Assembly (NCBI GenBank): GCA_003525045.1
Contig: DQGF01000349.1
Coordinates: forward strand, 7,876-13,140
Direction: 5' to 3'
DNA from: Pseudomonas sp.
GTDB taxonomy: Bacteria > Pseudomonadota > Gammaproteobacteria > Pseudomonadales > Pseudomonadaceae
Length of the DNA stretch: 5,265 bases
Of the stretch, positions 1 through 5,265 are shown piece by piece. Positions within the stretch are counted from its first letter, which is position 1, and the number at the start of each line of letters is the position of its first letter. The notes beneath the pieces were generated by a model. That model was not told the DNA's origin, ran no database searches, and worked only from the letters and a program-made list of their open reading frames with translations. Made by a program: the position numbers and the translations under genes.

Positions 1-171
1 CCAGAACACCAGCCACAGCACGGCGACCAACGCCAGGGTTGCCCACAGGCTCGATTCGTAACGAAAGCTCTTGTAGGCGATCAGCACGTAGCCGGAATGC
101 TCGGCAATCGCCAGCCCCAGTGCGGCGGCAGCGGCGATGACCAGAAACACGATCACATAGAGGCGTTTCAT
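1..171 (-). CDS. hemY: HemY protein, N-terminal part (partial, runs off the left edge)
   Basis: The 57 visible codons begin MKRLYVIVFLVIAAAAALG and continue with IAEHSGYVLIAYKSFRYESS. Two hydrophobic segments are visible: residues about 4-23 and from about 43 to the cut. This matches the N-terminus of the proteobacterial HemY family: two membrane helices followed by a TPR-rich domain, the latter lying outside the window. The family is encoded with heme genes in gammaproteobacteria, but its biochemical role is unsettled. It is not the protoporphyrinogen oxidase that is also called HemY in Bacillus. The ATG at 169-171 overlaps the hemX TGA by 4 nt (ATGA), and a strong GGAGG ribosome site lies 7 nt upstream (minus strand, 179-183), inside hemX. 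It is therefore the last visible gene of the hemCDXY unit and probably translationally coupled to hemX. The C-terminal part cannot be judged. Confidence 0.9.
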   Translation of the reverse strand, partial: MKRLYVIVFLVIAAAAALGLAIAEHSGYVLIAYKSFRYESSLWATLALVAVLWLVFW

Positions 172-1310
172 GGCGTCGCCTCCTGCTCGGTGCGCGCGGC
201 AGGTTTTGCCATCGGCTTGACCGAGTCCTCGGCGTTCACATTACGTCGCTCCAGATAACCCTGGACCGCGCTCAGCGTGCCGGTCAGATCCGGTGTGACC
301 ACGGTAACCGGCTGCTTGCTCAACTCACCCACCTGCTCAAACATCACTTTGCTTTGAGGATTATCCGGGTTGAAATTGCCCTTGAGCACGTCCCGCGCCT
401 CGGCCAGCGCCTGGGTGTAAACCGCGGCCTGGCCATTGAGTGCGGCCCACTGCGCCTGCTCCAGTGCCAGACTCAGGGCCAGACGCACCTGACTCAGACT
501 TTGCCCTGCCAGCAACGGACGAACATTTTTGTCGGCATTGAAATCGATGCGGATGTAGTGCGAAATCTGATCCCACCATTGCGCCCAGCGACTGGCGCCG
601 TCGCCATCGGCGGTCAGCCCCAGCAGGGATCCGCCACGATCCTTGTACTCGGGCGCCAGTTCGGTGAGGTTGATCACCTGATCGCGCAGCGCCCCCAGGC
701 GCAGGAACAACCCGGTGCGGTCCGGTTGTTCCGTGCTACGCAAGGCCACCAGCGTTTTGGCTACCTGCTCGCGGGCGGCGAAGGAACCCGGATCGTTCTG
801 TTCGCGGAGAATTTCATCAGCGCCCTGCACCAGGGCCTGGGCGCTGCTGATGTCCTGCAACGCGGAAAGACGCAGGCTGGCCAGACGCAGCAAGTGCTCG
901 GCTTCGGCCAGACGCCAATCCTTGCGGCTGGCGCCGAGGACAGTCTCCAGTCGTTGGTTCAGGCGTTGCTGATCGCCCTGAAGTTGGGCCACCAGACGAC
1001 TGCGCGCTTCAAGCTCGTCGGCGGCGGGCATTTGTTCAAGACGTGCCGTCAGGCGTTGCTCATTGAGCTTCAGGCTCTGCGCCTGATCGTTTAACGCCTG
1101 CACCTGACTCAGTTGCTGCTGGTTATTGGCTTGCAGGTGACGCACCTGCCAGACCCCCCACCCCCCCACGGCAACACCGGCGGCGCCCAGCAGCAGCGCG
1201 ACGATTGCCAGCCCATTGCCTCGGCGCTGCACTTCAGCAGGTGGAGGAGTTTCAACCGGTGCATCGAACACTGGCTGGACGTCATCTTTAGGCAAGGCTG
1301 TTTCGCTCAC
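168..1310 (-). CDS. hemX: HemX, membrane-anchored coiled-coil protein of the heme gene cluster
   Basis: This 380-residue protein has the architecture of the HemX family: a short, Pro-rich cytoplasmic N-terminus (1-31); one transmembrane helix (about 33-54, GLAIVALLLGAAG followed by a Gly-rich stretch); a Gln/Leu-rich coiled coil (about 58-125); and a helical periplasmic region beginning near DWRLAEAEHLLRLA (about 131). Databases often label the family uroporphyrinogen-III C-methyltransferase, but no SAM-binding methyltransferase motifs are visible, so I do not assign that activity. A supporting or scaffolding role in heme synthesis is inference from its gene neighbours. The start is GTG (1308-1310), supported by an AAGGA ribosome site 7 nt upstream; the nearby ATG at 1318 runs straight into a stop. 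It begins 16 nt after hemD and overlaps hemY by 4 nt. Codons 48-53 contain a G7-T-G6 run in the membrane helix. Confidence 0.9.
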   Translation of the reverse strand: MSETALPKDDVQPVFDAPVETPPPAEVQRRGNGLAIVALLLGAAGVAVGGWGVWQVRHLQANNQQQLSQVQALNDQAQSLKLNEQRLTARLEQMPAADELEARSRLVAQLQGDQQRLNQRLETVLGASRKDWRLAEAEHLLRLASLRLSALQDISSAQALVQGADEILREQNDPGSFAAREQVAKTLVALRSTEQPDRTGLFLRLGALRDQVINLTELAPEYKDRGGSLLGLTADGDGASRWAQWWDQISHYIRIDFNADKNVRPLLAGQSLSQVRLALSLALEQAQWAALNGQAAVYTQALAEARDVLKGNFNPDNPQSKVMFEQVGELSKQPVTVVTPDLTGTLSAVQGYLERRNVNAEDSVKPMAKPAARTEQEATP

Positions 1311-1326
1311 GTATCCATCCTTTGCA

Positions 1327-2094
1327 TTAGAGAACGGGCTCGGGATGCTCCCGTAACGCCGTCAGCAAAGCCGTGGCACTGGCGCCACGACAATCCACAA
1401 CTTTTTCGGCCCCGGCGGCACGTGCCAGCTCGGCGACCCTGGGGCTTGGAACAAACAACGGCAACCGCGCCAATTGCGGCCAGGCATCGCCGGCCAACTG
1501 ATGCAGGTGCGCAAAACCCTGTCCACTGCTGACCACCAGCCCGTTCAAGCGTTCCGCCCGGATCAGCTCAGACAGCGCCTGCAGCGGATAGCGCGGCAGA
1601 TCACGCCGGTACAGCTCCAGATACTCGACACTAGCACCAAGCTCGCGCAAACGCTCAGCCAGCAGCTCGCGCCCGCCCTCCCCGCGCATGATCAGTACCC
1701 GTGGGACGGCTCGTGCGATAGCCTCGCGCAGCTGAGGAAGTTCAAGCAAGGCTTCGCTGTCATCGCCCTCCAACGGGAAGCTGACGCCCAACCCGTGATC
1801 CTGGAGGATCTGTGCGGTCGCCGCGCCGACGCTGAACCACTGCAGGCACGGTGGTTGCGCCCAATGCTGGCCGAGCAGATCCACAGCTAGTCTGGCGGCC
1901 GGCTTGCTGACCACGATTACCGCGCAATAGTGATCCAGATCCTGGATCACCGTGCGCATTGTGTCAGAGACAGGAATCGGCTCGATCTCCAAAAGCGGCA
2001 AGCTGCTGCTGAAAATCCCCTCTTGCGCCAAAGCACTGCTTAACGCCGCTGACTCATCCGTGGGACGCGTCAGTAACAGGCGCCAGCCAGTCAC
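1327..2094 (-). CDS. hemD: Uroporphyrinogen-III synthase
   Basis: HemD is a cytoplasmic enzyme that cyclises hydroxymethylbilane with inversion of ring D to give uroporphyrinogen III, the branch point to heme, siroheme and cobalamin. The 255-residue length is typical. The sequence is poorly conserved across the family, as usual for HemD, but landmarks are present in order: LLLTRP (about 6-11), [17 protein letters not shown] (about 58-74), [10 protein letters not shown] (about 88-97), [29 protein letters not shown], and near the C-terminus VVSSGQG and [11 protein letters not shown]. Together these fit the two-domain HEM4 fold. The start is GTG (2092-2094), overlapping the end of hemC by 4 nt (GTGA), and the gene ends in TAA. 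The overlap and position directly after hemC imply co-transcription and coupled translation of two enzymes whose intermediate is unstable. Confidence 0.95.
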   Translation of the reverse strand: MTGWRLLLTRPTDESAALSSALAQEGIFSSSLPLLEIEPIPVSDTMRTVIQDLDHYCAVIVVSKPAARLAVDLLGQHWAQPPCLQWFSVGAATAQILQDHGLGVSFPLEGDDSEALLELPQLREAIARAVPRVLIMRGEGGRELLAERLRELGASVEYLELYRRDLPRYPLQALSELIRAERLNGLVVSSGQGFAHLHQLAGDAWPQLARLPLFVPSPRVAELARAAGAEKVVDCRGASATALLTALREHPEPVL

Positions 2095-3032
2095 TCGTGA
2101 CCTGCCTCGCCGTAGACCGCTTTCAGGATGTCGTTGGCGCCCTGGCTCAGCAGGTCTTCGGCGACTTGCACACCCAAGGCTTCGGCATCACTGCGTGGCG
2201 CACGGGCTTGCGCACTGAGCAGCAGACCGCCGCTCGGATCACCCACCAGGCCGCGCAACCAGATCTGCTCGCCTTCCAGTACGGCGTAGCAGGCAATCGG
2301 TACCTGGCAGCCACCATTCAGGTGTTTGTTGAGGGCACGTTCGGCGGTGACACGGGTGGCAGTGTCCTGGTGGTGCAGCGGCGCCAGCAAGGCGTGGATT
2401 TCGCTGTCGGCGCTGCGGCATTCGATCCCCACCGCGCCCTGGCCACCGGCCGGCAGACTGTCGTCGACGCTGATCGCCGAGGTGATGCGATCCTCAAAGC
2501 CGAGGCGAATCAGACCCGCAGCAGCCAGGATGATAGCGTTGTACTCGCCGGCATCGAGCTTGGCCAGCCGGGTGTTGACGTTGCCGCGCAGGAAGCGGAT
2601 TTCCAGGTCCGGGCGACGAGTCAGTAACTGCGCTTGGCGGCGCAGACTGGAGGTGCCGACAATGCTGCCTTGCGGCAACTCGTCGAGACTGGCGTAAGTA
2701 TTGGAGACGAACGCATCGCGCGGGTCTTCGCGTTCGCAGATGCAGAACAGACCGAGGCCTTCGGGGAAGTCCATCGGCACGTCTTTCATGGAGTGCACGG
2801 CGATGTCGGCTTCGTTTTCCAACAGCGCGGTTTCCAGTTCCTTGACGAACAGGCCCTTGCCGCCGATTTTCGACAGTGGCGAGTCGAGCAGCTTGTCGCC
2901 ACGACTGACCATGGGTACCAACGTCACAAGCAGTCCCGGATGAGCCTCTTCCAGACGGGCTTTGACGTATTCGGCCTGCCACAGGGCGAGAGCACTTTTA
3001 CGGGTGGCGATGCGGATTTCGCGAGAGGACAT
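2091..3032 (-). CDS. hemC: Hydroxymethylbilane synthase (porphobilinogen deaminase)
   Basis: HemC is a cytoplasmic enzyme that joins four porphobilinogen molecules into the linear tetrapyrrole hydroxymethylbilane, which HemD then closes. The 313-residue length is the family norm. Key residues, matching E. coli numbering, are all present: Arg11 in RIATRKS, the catalytic Asp84 in HSMKDVPMD, Arg131-Arg132 in [10 protein letters not shown], Arg149 and Arg155 in [10 protein letters not shown], and the dipyrromethane-cofactor cysteine Cys242 in [14 protein letters not shown]. The ATG at 3030-3032 gives the normal N-terminus [13 protein letters not shown]; only a weak GGA lies about 10 nt upstream. 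It is the first gene of the hemCDXY unit, lies 137 bp downstream of algR on the same strand, and has its own likely extended -10 promoter at 3063-3071. It appears intact. Confidence 0.97.
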   Translation of the reverse strand: MSSREIRIATRKSALALWQAEYVKARLEEAHPGLLVTLVPMVSRGDKLLDSPLSKIGGKGLFVKELETALLENEADIAVHSMKDVPMDFPEGLGLFCICEREDPRDAFVSNTYASLDELPQGSIVGTSSLRRQAQLLTRRPDLEIRFLRGNVNTRLAKLDAGEYNAIILAAAGLIRLGFEDRITSAISVDDSLPAGGQGAVGIECRSADSEIHALLAPLHHQDTATRVTAERALNKHLNGGCQVPIACYAVLEGEQIWLRGLVGDPSGGLLLSAQARAPRSDAEALGVQVAEDLLSQGANDILKAVYGEAGHE

Positions 3033-3058
3033 GGATCAATCCGTACTGAATAGATACG

Positions 3059-3084
3059 GCGGATAATAACAGCTCAGCCAATCC
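3059..3084 (-). promoter_or_regulatory. Probable hemC promoter (extended -10 type, element shared with argH)
   Basis: Read on the minus strand the site is GGATTGGC-N4-CTGTTATTATCCGC. It contains TATTAT (3063-3068, 5 of 6 to the sigma-70 -10 consensus) preceded by TGT, which makes an extended -10 (TGn-TATTAT), and followed by a GC-rich CCGC discriminator. No good -35 exists at 16-18 bp, in keeping with an extended -10 promoter. The predicted start of transcription is near 3056, leaving a leader of about 24 nt before hemC. The same element with 22 of 26 identical positions lies upstream of argH, which strengthens the call. There is no experimental support. Confidence 0.6.
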
Positions 3085-3133
3085 ACTTTGACTTGTATCA
3101 GGTGATGCCTGGCCTCCCTGGCCCCGGATGTCC

Positions 3134-3142
3134 GGCAAACGG
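3134..3142 (-). promoter_or_regulatory. Possible AlgR-binding motif upstream of hemC
   Basis: The minus strand reads CCGTTTGCC, 8 of 9 to the CCGTT(C/T)GTC-type AlgR box known from P. aeruginosa algD and algC. A weaker copy, CCGTTCCCC, lies at 3157-3165. The first motif sits about 65 bp upstream of the predicted hemC -10 and just downstream of algR, so AlgR could influence its neighbour. A 9-bp motif with one mismatch occurs by chance fairly often in GC-rich DNA, so this is tentative. Confidence 0.3.
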
Positions 3143-3169
3143 GTGTGAAATTCGCCGGGGAACGGTGAA

Positions 3170-3916
3170 TTAAAGCTGTTGCATCATTTTGCGAACGCCC
3201 GCTACATGGCGGCGGCTGACGATCAGCGCGTCACCGTTCAAGCCTTTGAGGAACAGTTGAAAATGCCCAAGAGGCGTGCGTTGCAGGCGTTCGATGCGCT
3301 CCCGGGCGACCAATGCATTGCGGTGTATACGCACGAAACGGTCGCCGAATTCATCTTCAAGGGCCTTGAGCGGCTCATCCAGCAGTACTTCGCCGCCTTC
3401 ATGGCGCAAGGTCACGTATTTGTGATCAGCAATAAAATAGACCACCTGACCCAGCGGGATCAATTCGATACCTTTTCGGGTACGGGCGCTGATATGACTG
3501 CGAGGGCCGCTGCCGCTTTCGGCAGCCGGGCGGGTCAGGGCAGCGAGCTGGACACGATTGGGTCGCTCGGCTTTCTTTAACGCTTCATGTAACTGTTCTG
3601 TACGCACAGGTTTCACCAGATAGCCCACGGCGCTTGCCTGTAAGGCTTCCACGGCAAATTCATCGGGCCCTGTGCAAAACACCACGGCTGGCGGGGTTTC
3701 GCGTTCGCACAATCGTGCAGCCACTTGCAGGCCATCGAGGCCTGGCATGCGGATATCGAGCAACACGATATCCGGTTTGTGGCTGTCGATCAGTGCCAAC
3801 GCTTCTTCGCCGTTCGTGGCGCTGGGCTCCAGGACACTGTATCCCTCGAGTTCGCCGACCATTCGGCTCAGGCGCTCGCGGGCCAGGGGTTCGTCATCAA
3901 CGATCAGGACATTCAT
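3170..3916 (-). CDS. algR: AlgR, LytTR-family response regulator
   Basis: AlgR is a DNA-binding regulator which in P. aeruginosa controls alginate synthesis, type IV pili twitching and other virulence or surface traits. The 248-residue protein has an N-terminal receiver domain (1 to about 110) with the acidic pair Asp7-Asp8, phospho-acceptor Asp54 (VLLDIRMPGLDG), switch Thr82 and Lys102 (YLVKP). It ends in a LytTR DNA-binding domain (about 140-248) containing FIADHKYVTLRH, DEPLKALEDEF, FVRIHRNALVAR and VSRRHVAGVRKMMQQL. The ATG at 3914-3916 gives the classic MNVLIVDDEP start; an in-frame TTG 33 nt upstream would add residues with no family counterpart. AGGA lies 12 nt before the start, a little far. 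Residues 83-84 are Gly-Pro, where I recall Ala-His in P. aeruginosa. The partner kinase gene algZ/fimS, expected immediately upstream, is missing, so activation must come from elsewhere or be phosphorylation-independent (inference). Confidence 0.97.
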   Translation of the reverse strand: MNVLIVDDEPLARERLSRMVGELEGYSVLEPSATNGEEALALIDSHKPDIVLLDIRMPGLDGLQVAARLCERETPPAVVFCTGPDEFAVEALQASAVGYLVKPVRTEQLHEALKKAERPNRVQLAALTRPAAESGSGPRSHISARTRKGIELIPLGQVVYFIADHKYVTLRHEGGEVLLDEPLKALEDEFGDRFVRIHRNALVARERIERLQRTPLGHFQLFLKGLNGDALIVSRRHVAGVRKMMQQL

Positions 3917-3969
3917 ATTGCGCTGGATTCCTGCGTGAGTCTCGCACAAGGATAGCGTAGACAGGTGAA

Positions 3970-3983
3970 GTGACGTCCGTCAC
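3970..3983. repeat. Perfect inverted repeat upstream of algR
   Basis: GTGACG-TC-CGTCAC is a perfect 6-bp dyad with a 2-bp centre, 54 bp upstream of the algR start. A second dyad, CGCTA-AGAC-TAGCG, lies at 3993-4006, with its centre 23 bp away. Size and position fit operators for a dimeric regulator or an RNA hairpin in a long algR leader. I recognise no known consensus. Confidence 0.4.
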
Positions 3984-4199
3984 CGCGATCCACGCTAAGA
4001 CTAGCGCGAGGGTCAAAAAGTGCCGCCGGTCCGACGGCTAAATTTTCATCTGTTGTGCGTTTGGCGGCCCGGGCCCGCGCTGGCGAGGCATCGCCACAGG
4101 GTTTGCTGATACACAATATGAACACCCCCTCTTCTTATAGTCATCTACCGCACCGAGAAGTGCACTGATCCTACTGTCCAACTGTAGACGGTTGCCGCG

Positions 4200-4236
4200 A
4201 CGATATTGCTCAATTGAAAAATATCGTTGTGCAATT
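4200..4236. repeat. AT-rich inverted and direct repeats between algR and argH
   Basis: ACGATATT (4200-4207) and AATATCGT (4220-4227) form a perfect 8-bp dyad around a 12-nt loop that itself holds the palindrome TCAATTGA (4210-4217). Overlapping it are two related direct copies, TTGCTCAATT (4206-4215) and TTGTGCAATT (4227-4236), 21 bp apart, about two helical turns. This looks like a protein-binding site or structured RNA segment rather than coding sequence. No known consensus is recognised. Confidence 0.4.
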
Positions 4237-4304
4237 TCTGCATGATTTGCGCCGAGTATGGTCTGGCACGTGAGAAAAAAACGTATCGACCAGTGTCAGC
4301 GACA

Positions 4305-4330
4305 GGATTGGCAACCCTGTTATTATCCGC
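4305..4330 (+). promoter_or_regulatory. Probable argH promoter (extended -10 type, element shared with hemC)
   Basis: The site reads GGATTGGC-N4-CTGTTATTATCCGC. It includes an extended -10 (TGT before TATTAT at 4321-4326) and a CCGC discriminator. A partial -35, GCGACA (4299-4304, 4 of 6), lies 16 bp upstream. The predicted transcription start is near 4333, giving a leader of about 43 nt. An imperfect 19-bp palindrome, ACAGGATTG-G-CAACCCTGT (4302-4320, one mismatched pair of nine), sits between the -35 and -10. The near-identical element before hemC supports a functional role. Confidence 0.6.
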
Positions 4331-4375
4331 GACAGCTTTCAACGCCATTTTTCTTCAGCCGATACGAGCGAATTC

Positions 4376-5265
4376 ATGAGCACTGACAAGACCAATCAGT
4401 CCTGGGGCGGCCGCTTCAGTGAACCCGTCGACGCCTTCGTCGCCCGCTTCACCGCCTCCGTCACCTTCGACCAGCGCCTGTATCGCCACGACATCATGGG
4501 TTCGATCGCCCACGCCACCATGCTGGCGAAGGTGGGCGTGCTGACTGATGCCGAGCGCGACAGCATCACCGATGGCCTGAAGAACATCCAGGGTGAAATC
4601 GAGGCCGGCCAGTTCGACTGGCGCATCGACCTCGAAGACGTGCACATGAACATCGAGGCGCGCCTGACCGACCGCATCGGCGTGACCGGAAAAAAACTGC
4701 ACACCGGCCGCAGCCGTAACGATCAGGTCGCCACCGATATCCGTCTGTGGCTGCGTGACGAAATCGACCTGATCCTCAGCGAAATCACCCGCCTGCAACA
4801 AGGCTTGCTGGAGCAGGCCGAACGCGAAGCCGGCAGCATCATGCCCGGCTTCACTCATTTGCAAACCGCGCAGCCGGTGACCTTCGGGCACCACATGCTG
4901 GCCTGGTTCGAAATGCTCAGCCGCGACTACGAGCGCCTGGTCGACTGCCGCAAGCGCACCAACCGCATGCCATTGGGCAGCGCCGCGCTGGCCGGCACGA
5001 CTTACCCGATCGACCGTGAATACACGGCTCAGCTACTGGGTTTCGACGCAGTGGGTGGTAACTCGCTGGACAACGTTTCCGATCGCGACTTCGCCATCGA
5101 GTTCTGCTCGGCCGCGAGCATCGCGATGATGCACTTGTCGCGCTTCTCCGAAGAACTGGTGCTGTGGACCAGCGCCCAGTTCCAGTTCATCGATCTGCCG
5201 GACCGTTTCTGCACCGGCAGCTCGATCATGCCGCAAAAGCGCAACCCCGACGCCGCCGAGCTGGT
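4376..5265 (+). CDS. argH: Argininosuccinate lyase (partial, cut by the right edge)
   Basis: ArgH cleaves argininosuccinate to arginine and fumarate, the last step of arginine synthesis, in the cytoplasm as a homotetramer. The visible 296 complete codons are about two thirds of the usual ~464-residue protein. Family marks are present: the N-terminus [19 protein letters not shown], the substrate-binding [14 protein letters not shown] (about 108-121), the conserved Thr160-His161 in [16 protein letters not shown], and the superfamily signature [12 protein letters not shown] (281-292) with the catalytic Ser in its flexible loop. The ATG at 4376-4378 gives the normal N-terminus. The ribosome site is weak (GAG 7 nt upstream). 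The frame is open to the window end with no stop, as expected for a truncated view. It is divergent from algR, with no functional link between the two apparent beyond long-conserved neighbourhood in pseudomonads. Confidence 0.97.
   Translation, partial: MSTDKTNQSWGGRFSEPVDAFVARFTASVTFDQRLYRHDIMGSIAHATMLAKVGVLTDAERDSITDGLKNIQGEIEAGQFDWRIDLEDVHMNIEARLTDRIGVTGKKLHTGRSRNDQVATDIRLWLRDEIDLILSEITRLQQGLLEQAEREAGSIMPGFTHLQTAQPVTFGHHMLAWFEMLSRDYERLVDCRKRTNRMPLGSAALAGTTYPIDREYTAQLLGFDAVGGNSLDNVSDRDFAIEFCSAASIAMMHLSRFSEELVLWTSAQFQFIDLPDRFCTGSSIMPQKRNPDAAEL

Larger units (their letters stand above)
3033..3169. other. algR-hemC intergenic region
   Basis: This 137-bp non-coding gap carries a probable hemC promoter (3059-3084), two AlgR-like motifs (3134-3142 and 3157-3165), a short dyad CCGGA-TG-TCCGG (3124-3135), and a tandem CCTGGCC repeat (3108-3114 and 3117-3123). 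An inverted repeat CCGTA/TACGG (3041-3045 and 3055-3059) would lie at the very 5' end of the hemC transcript. I see no convincing rho-independent terminator for algR: no stem is followed by a U-run on the minus strand. Readthrough from algR into hemC is therefore possible. Confidence 0.6.
3917..4375. other. algR-argH divergent intergenic region (459 bp)
   Basis: This stretch has no convincing gene. Minus-strand open frames of 67-70 codons exist (to 4348 and 4125), but neither resembles a histidine kinase or any family I know. Composition is mixed: an AT-rich centre (about 4200-4250) and a GC-rich part (about 4060-4095). Dyads seen are GTGACG-TC-CGTCAC (3970-3983), CGCTA-AGAC-TAGCG (3993-4006), GGCCCGGGCC (4066-4075), TGGCGA-GGCA-TCGCCA (4081-4096) and ACGATATT/AATATCGT (4200-4227). 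The right end holds the probable argH promoter. A definite algR promoter was not found; TTGACC (minus strand, 4011-4016) is a good -35, but the matching -10 is poor. A small RNA or long leader cannot be excluded. Confidence 0.6.

Noticed and set aside
354..1094. Plus-strand open frame of 246 codons inside hemX
   Set aside because: It is antisense to a well-supported gene. Its Gln/Leu/Gly-rich, low-complexity product matches no family and looks like a by-product of GC-rich codon bias.
3108..3135. Rho-independent terminator after algR
   Set aside because: The GC-rich dyads here are short and no T-run follows on the minus strand.
3988..4016. Sigma-70 algR promoter with TTGACC (minus strand, 4011-4016) as -35
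   Set aside because: The -35 matches 5 of 6, but the hexamer at 17 bp spacing (GTGGAT) is a poor -10, so I did not list it as a feature.
3913..4125. Minus-strand 70-codon frame upstream of algR, considered as an algZ remnant
   Set aside because: It has no kinase motif (no H-box, N-box or G-box) and no membrane segment. It ends just inside algR with no recognisable family similarity.
4264..4326. Possible sigma-54 promoters (TGGCAC at 4264, TTGGCA at 4308)
   Set aside because: Neither is followed by the required GC dinucleotide ten bases after the GG, so the -24/-12 pattern fails.
3059..4330. Invertible segment bounded by the inverted promoter copies flanking algR
   Set aside because: The copies are only 26 bp with four mismatches and no recombinase gene is nearby; shared promoter function explains them better.
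4145..4348. Minus-strand 67-codon frame between algR and argH
   Set aside because: It has no clear ribosome site, spans the argH promoter element and repeat cluster, and the product is not recognisable.
4355..4894. Minus-strand open frame of 179 codons opposite argH
   Set aside because: argH on the plus strand has full family motifs through this stretch. The antisense product, rich in Asp/Val/Gly, is the usual mirror of a GC-rich gene.

Overview
The window looks like chromosomal DNA of a Pseudomonas species outside P. aeruginosa, most likely of the P. fluorescens/putida/syringae side of the genus. The reasons are GC-rich codon use, the gene order hemY-hemX-hemD-hemC-algR-argH, and an AlgR protein close to, but not the same as, what I recall of the P. 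aeruginosa protein. No mobile element, CRISPR array, rRNA or tRNA gene is visible. Species assignment is inference.

Layout: from the left edge to about 3.03 kb, all genes are on the minus strand and, in order of transcription, are hemC, hemD, hemX and hemY (hemY runs off the left edge). They are tightly packed: hemC/hemD and hemX/hemY overlap by 4 nt, and hemD/hemX are 16 nt apart. HemC and HemD perform consecutive steps of tetrapyrrole synthesis (porphobilinogen to hydroxymethylbilane to uroporphyrinogen III). HemX and HemY are membrane-anchored companions of uncertain role. Upstream of hemC, after a 137-bp gap, lies algR, also on the minus strand, encoding a LytTR-family response regulator. 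A 459-bp non-coding stretch then separates algR from the divergently transcribed argH (plus strand, cut by the right edge), encoding argininosuccinate lyase, the last step of arginine synthesis.

Three points stand out. First, the sensor kinase gene algZ (fimS), which in P. aeruginosa sits between argH and algR, is absent here, and AlgR carries an unusual Gly-Pro after its conserved receiver Thr. Second, the upstream regions of hemC and argH share a 26-bp element with 22 identical positions, in the same orientation relative to each gene. It contains a consensus-like extended -10 promoter (TGT-TATTAT) followed by CCGC, so heme and arginine genes may share promoter logic here. Third, the algR-argH gap contains several inverted and direct repeats that could be operators. 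Apart from these, the region is ordinary housekeeping DNA, and I see no new multi-gene system.
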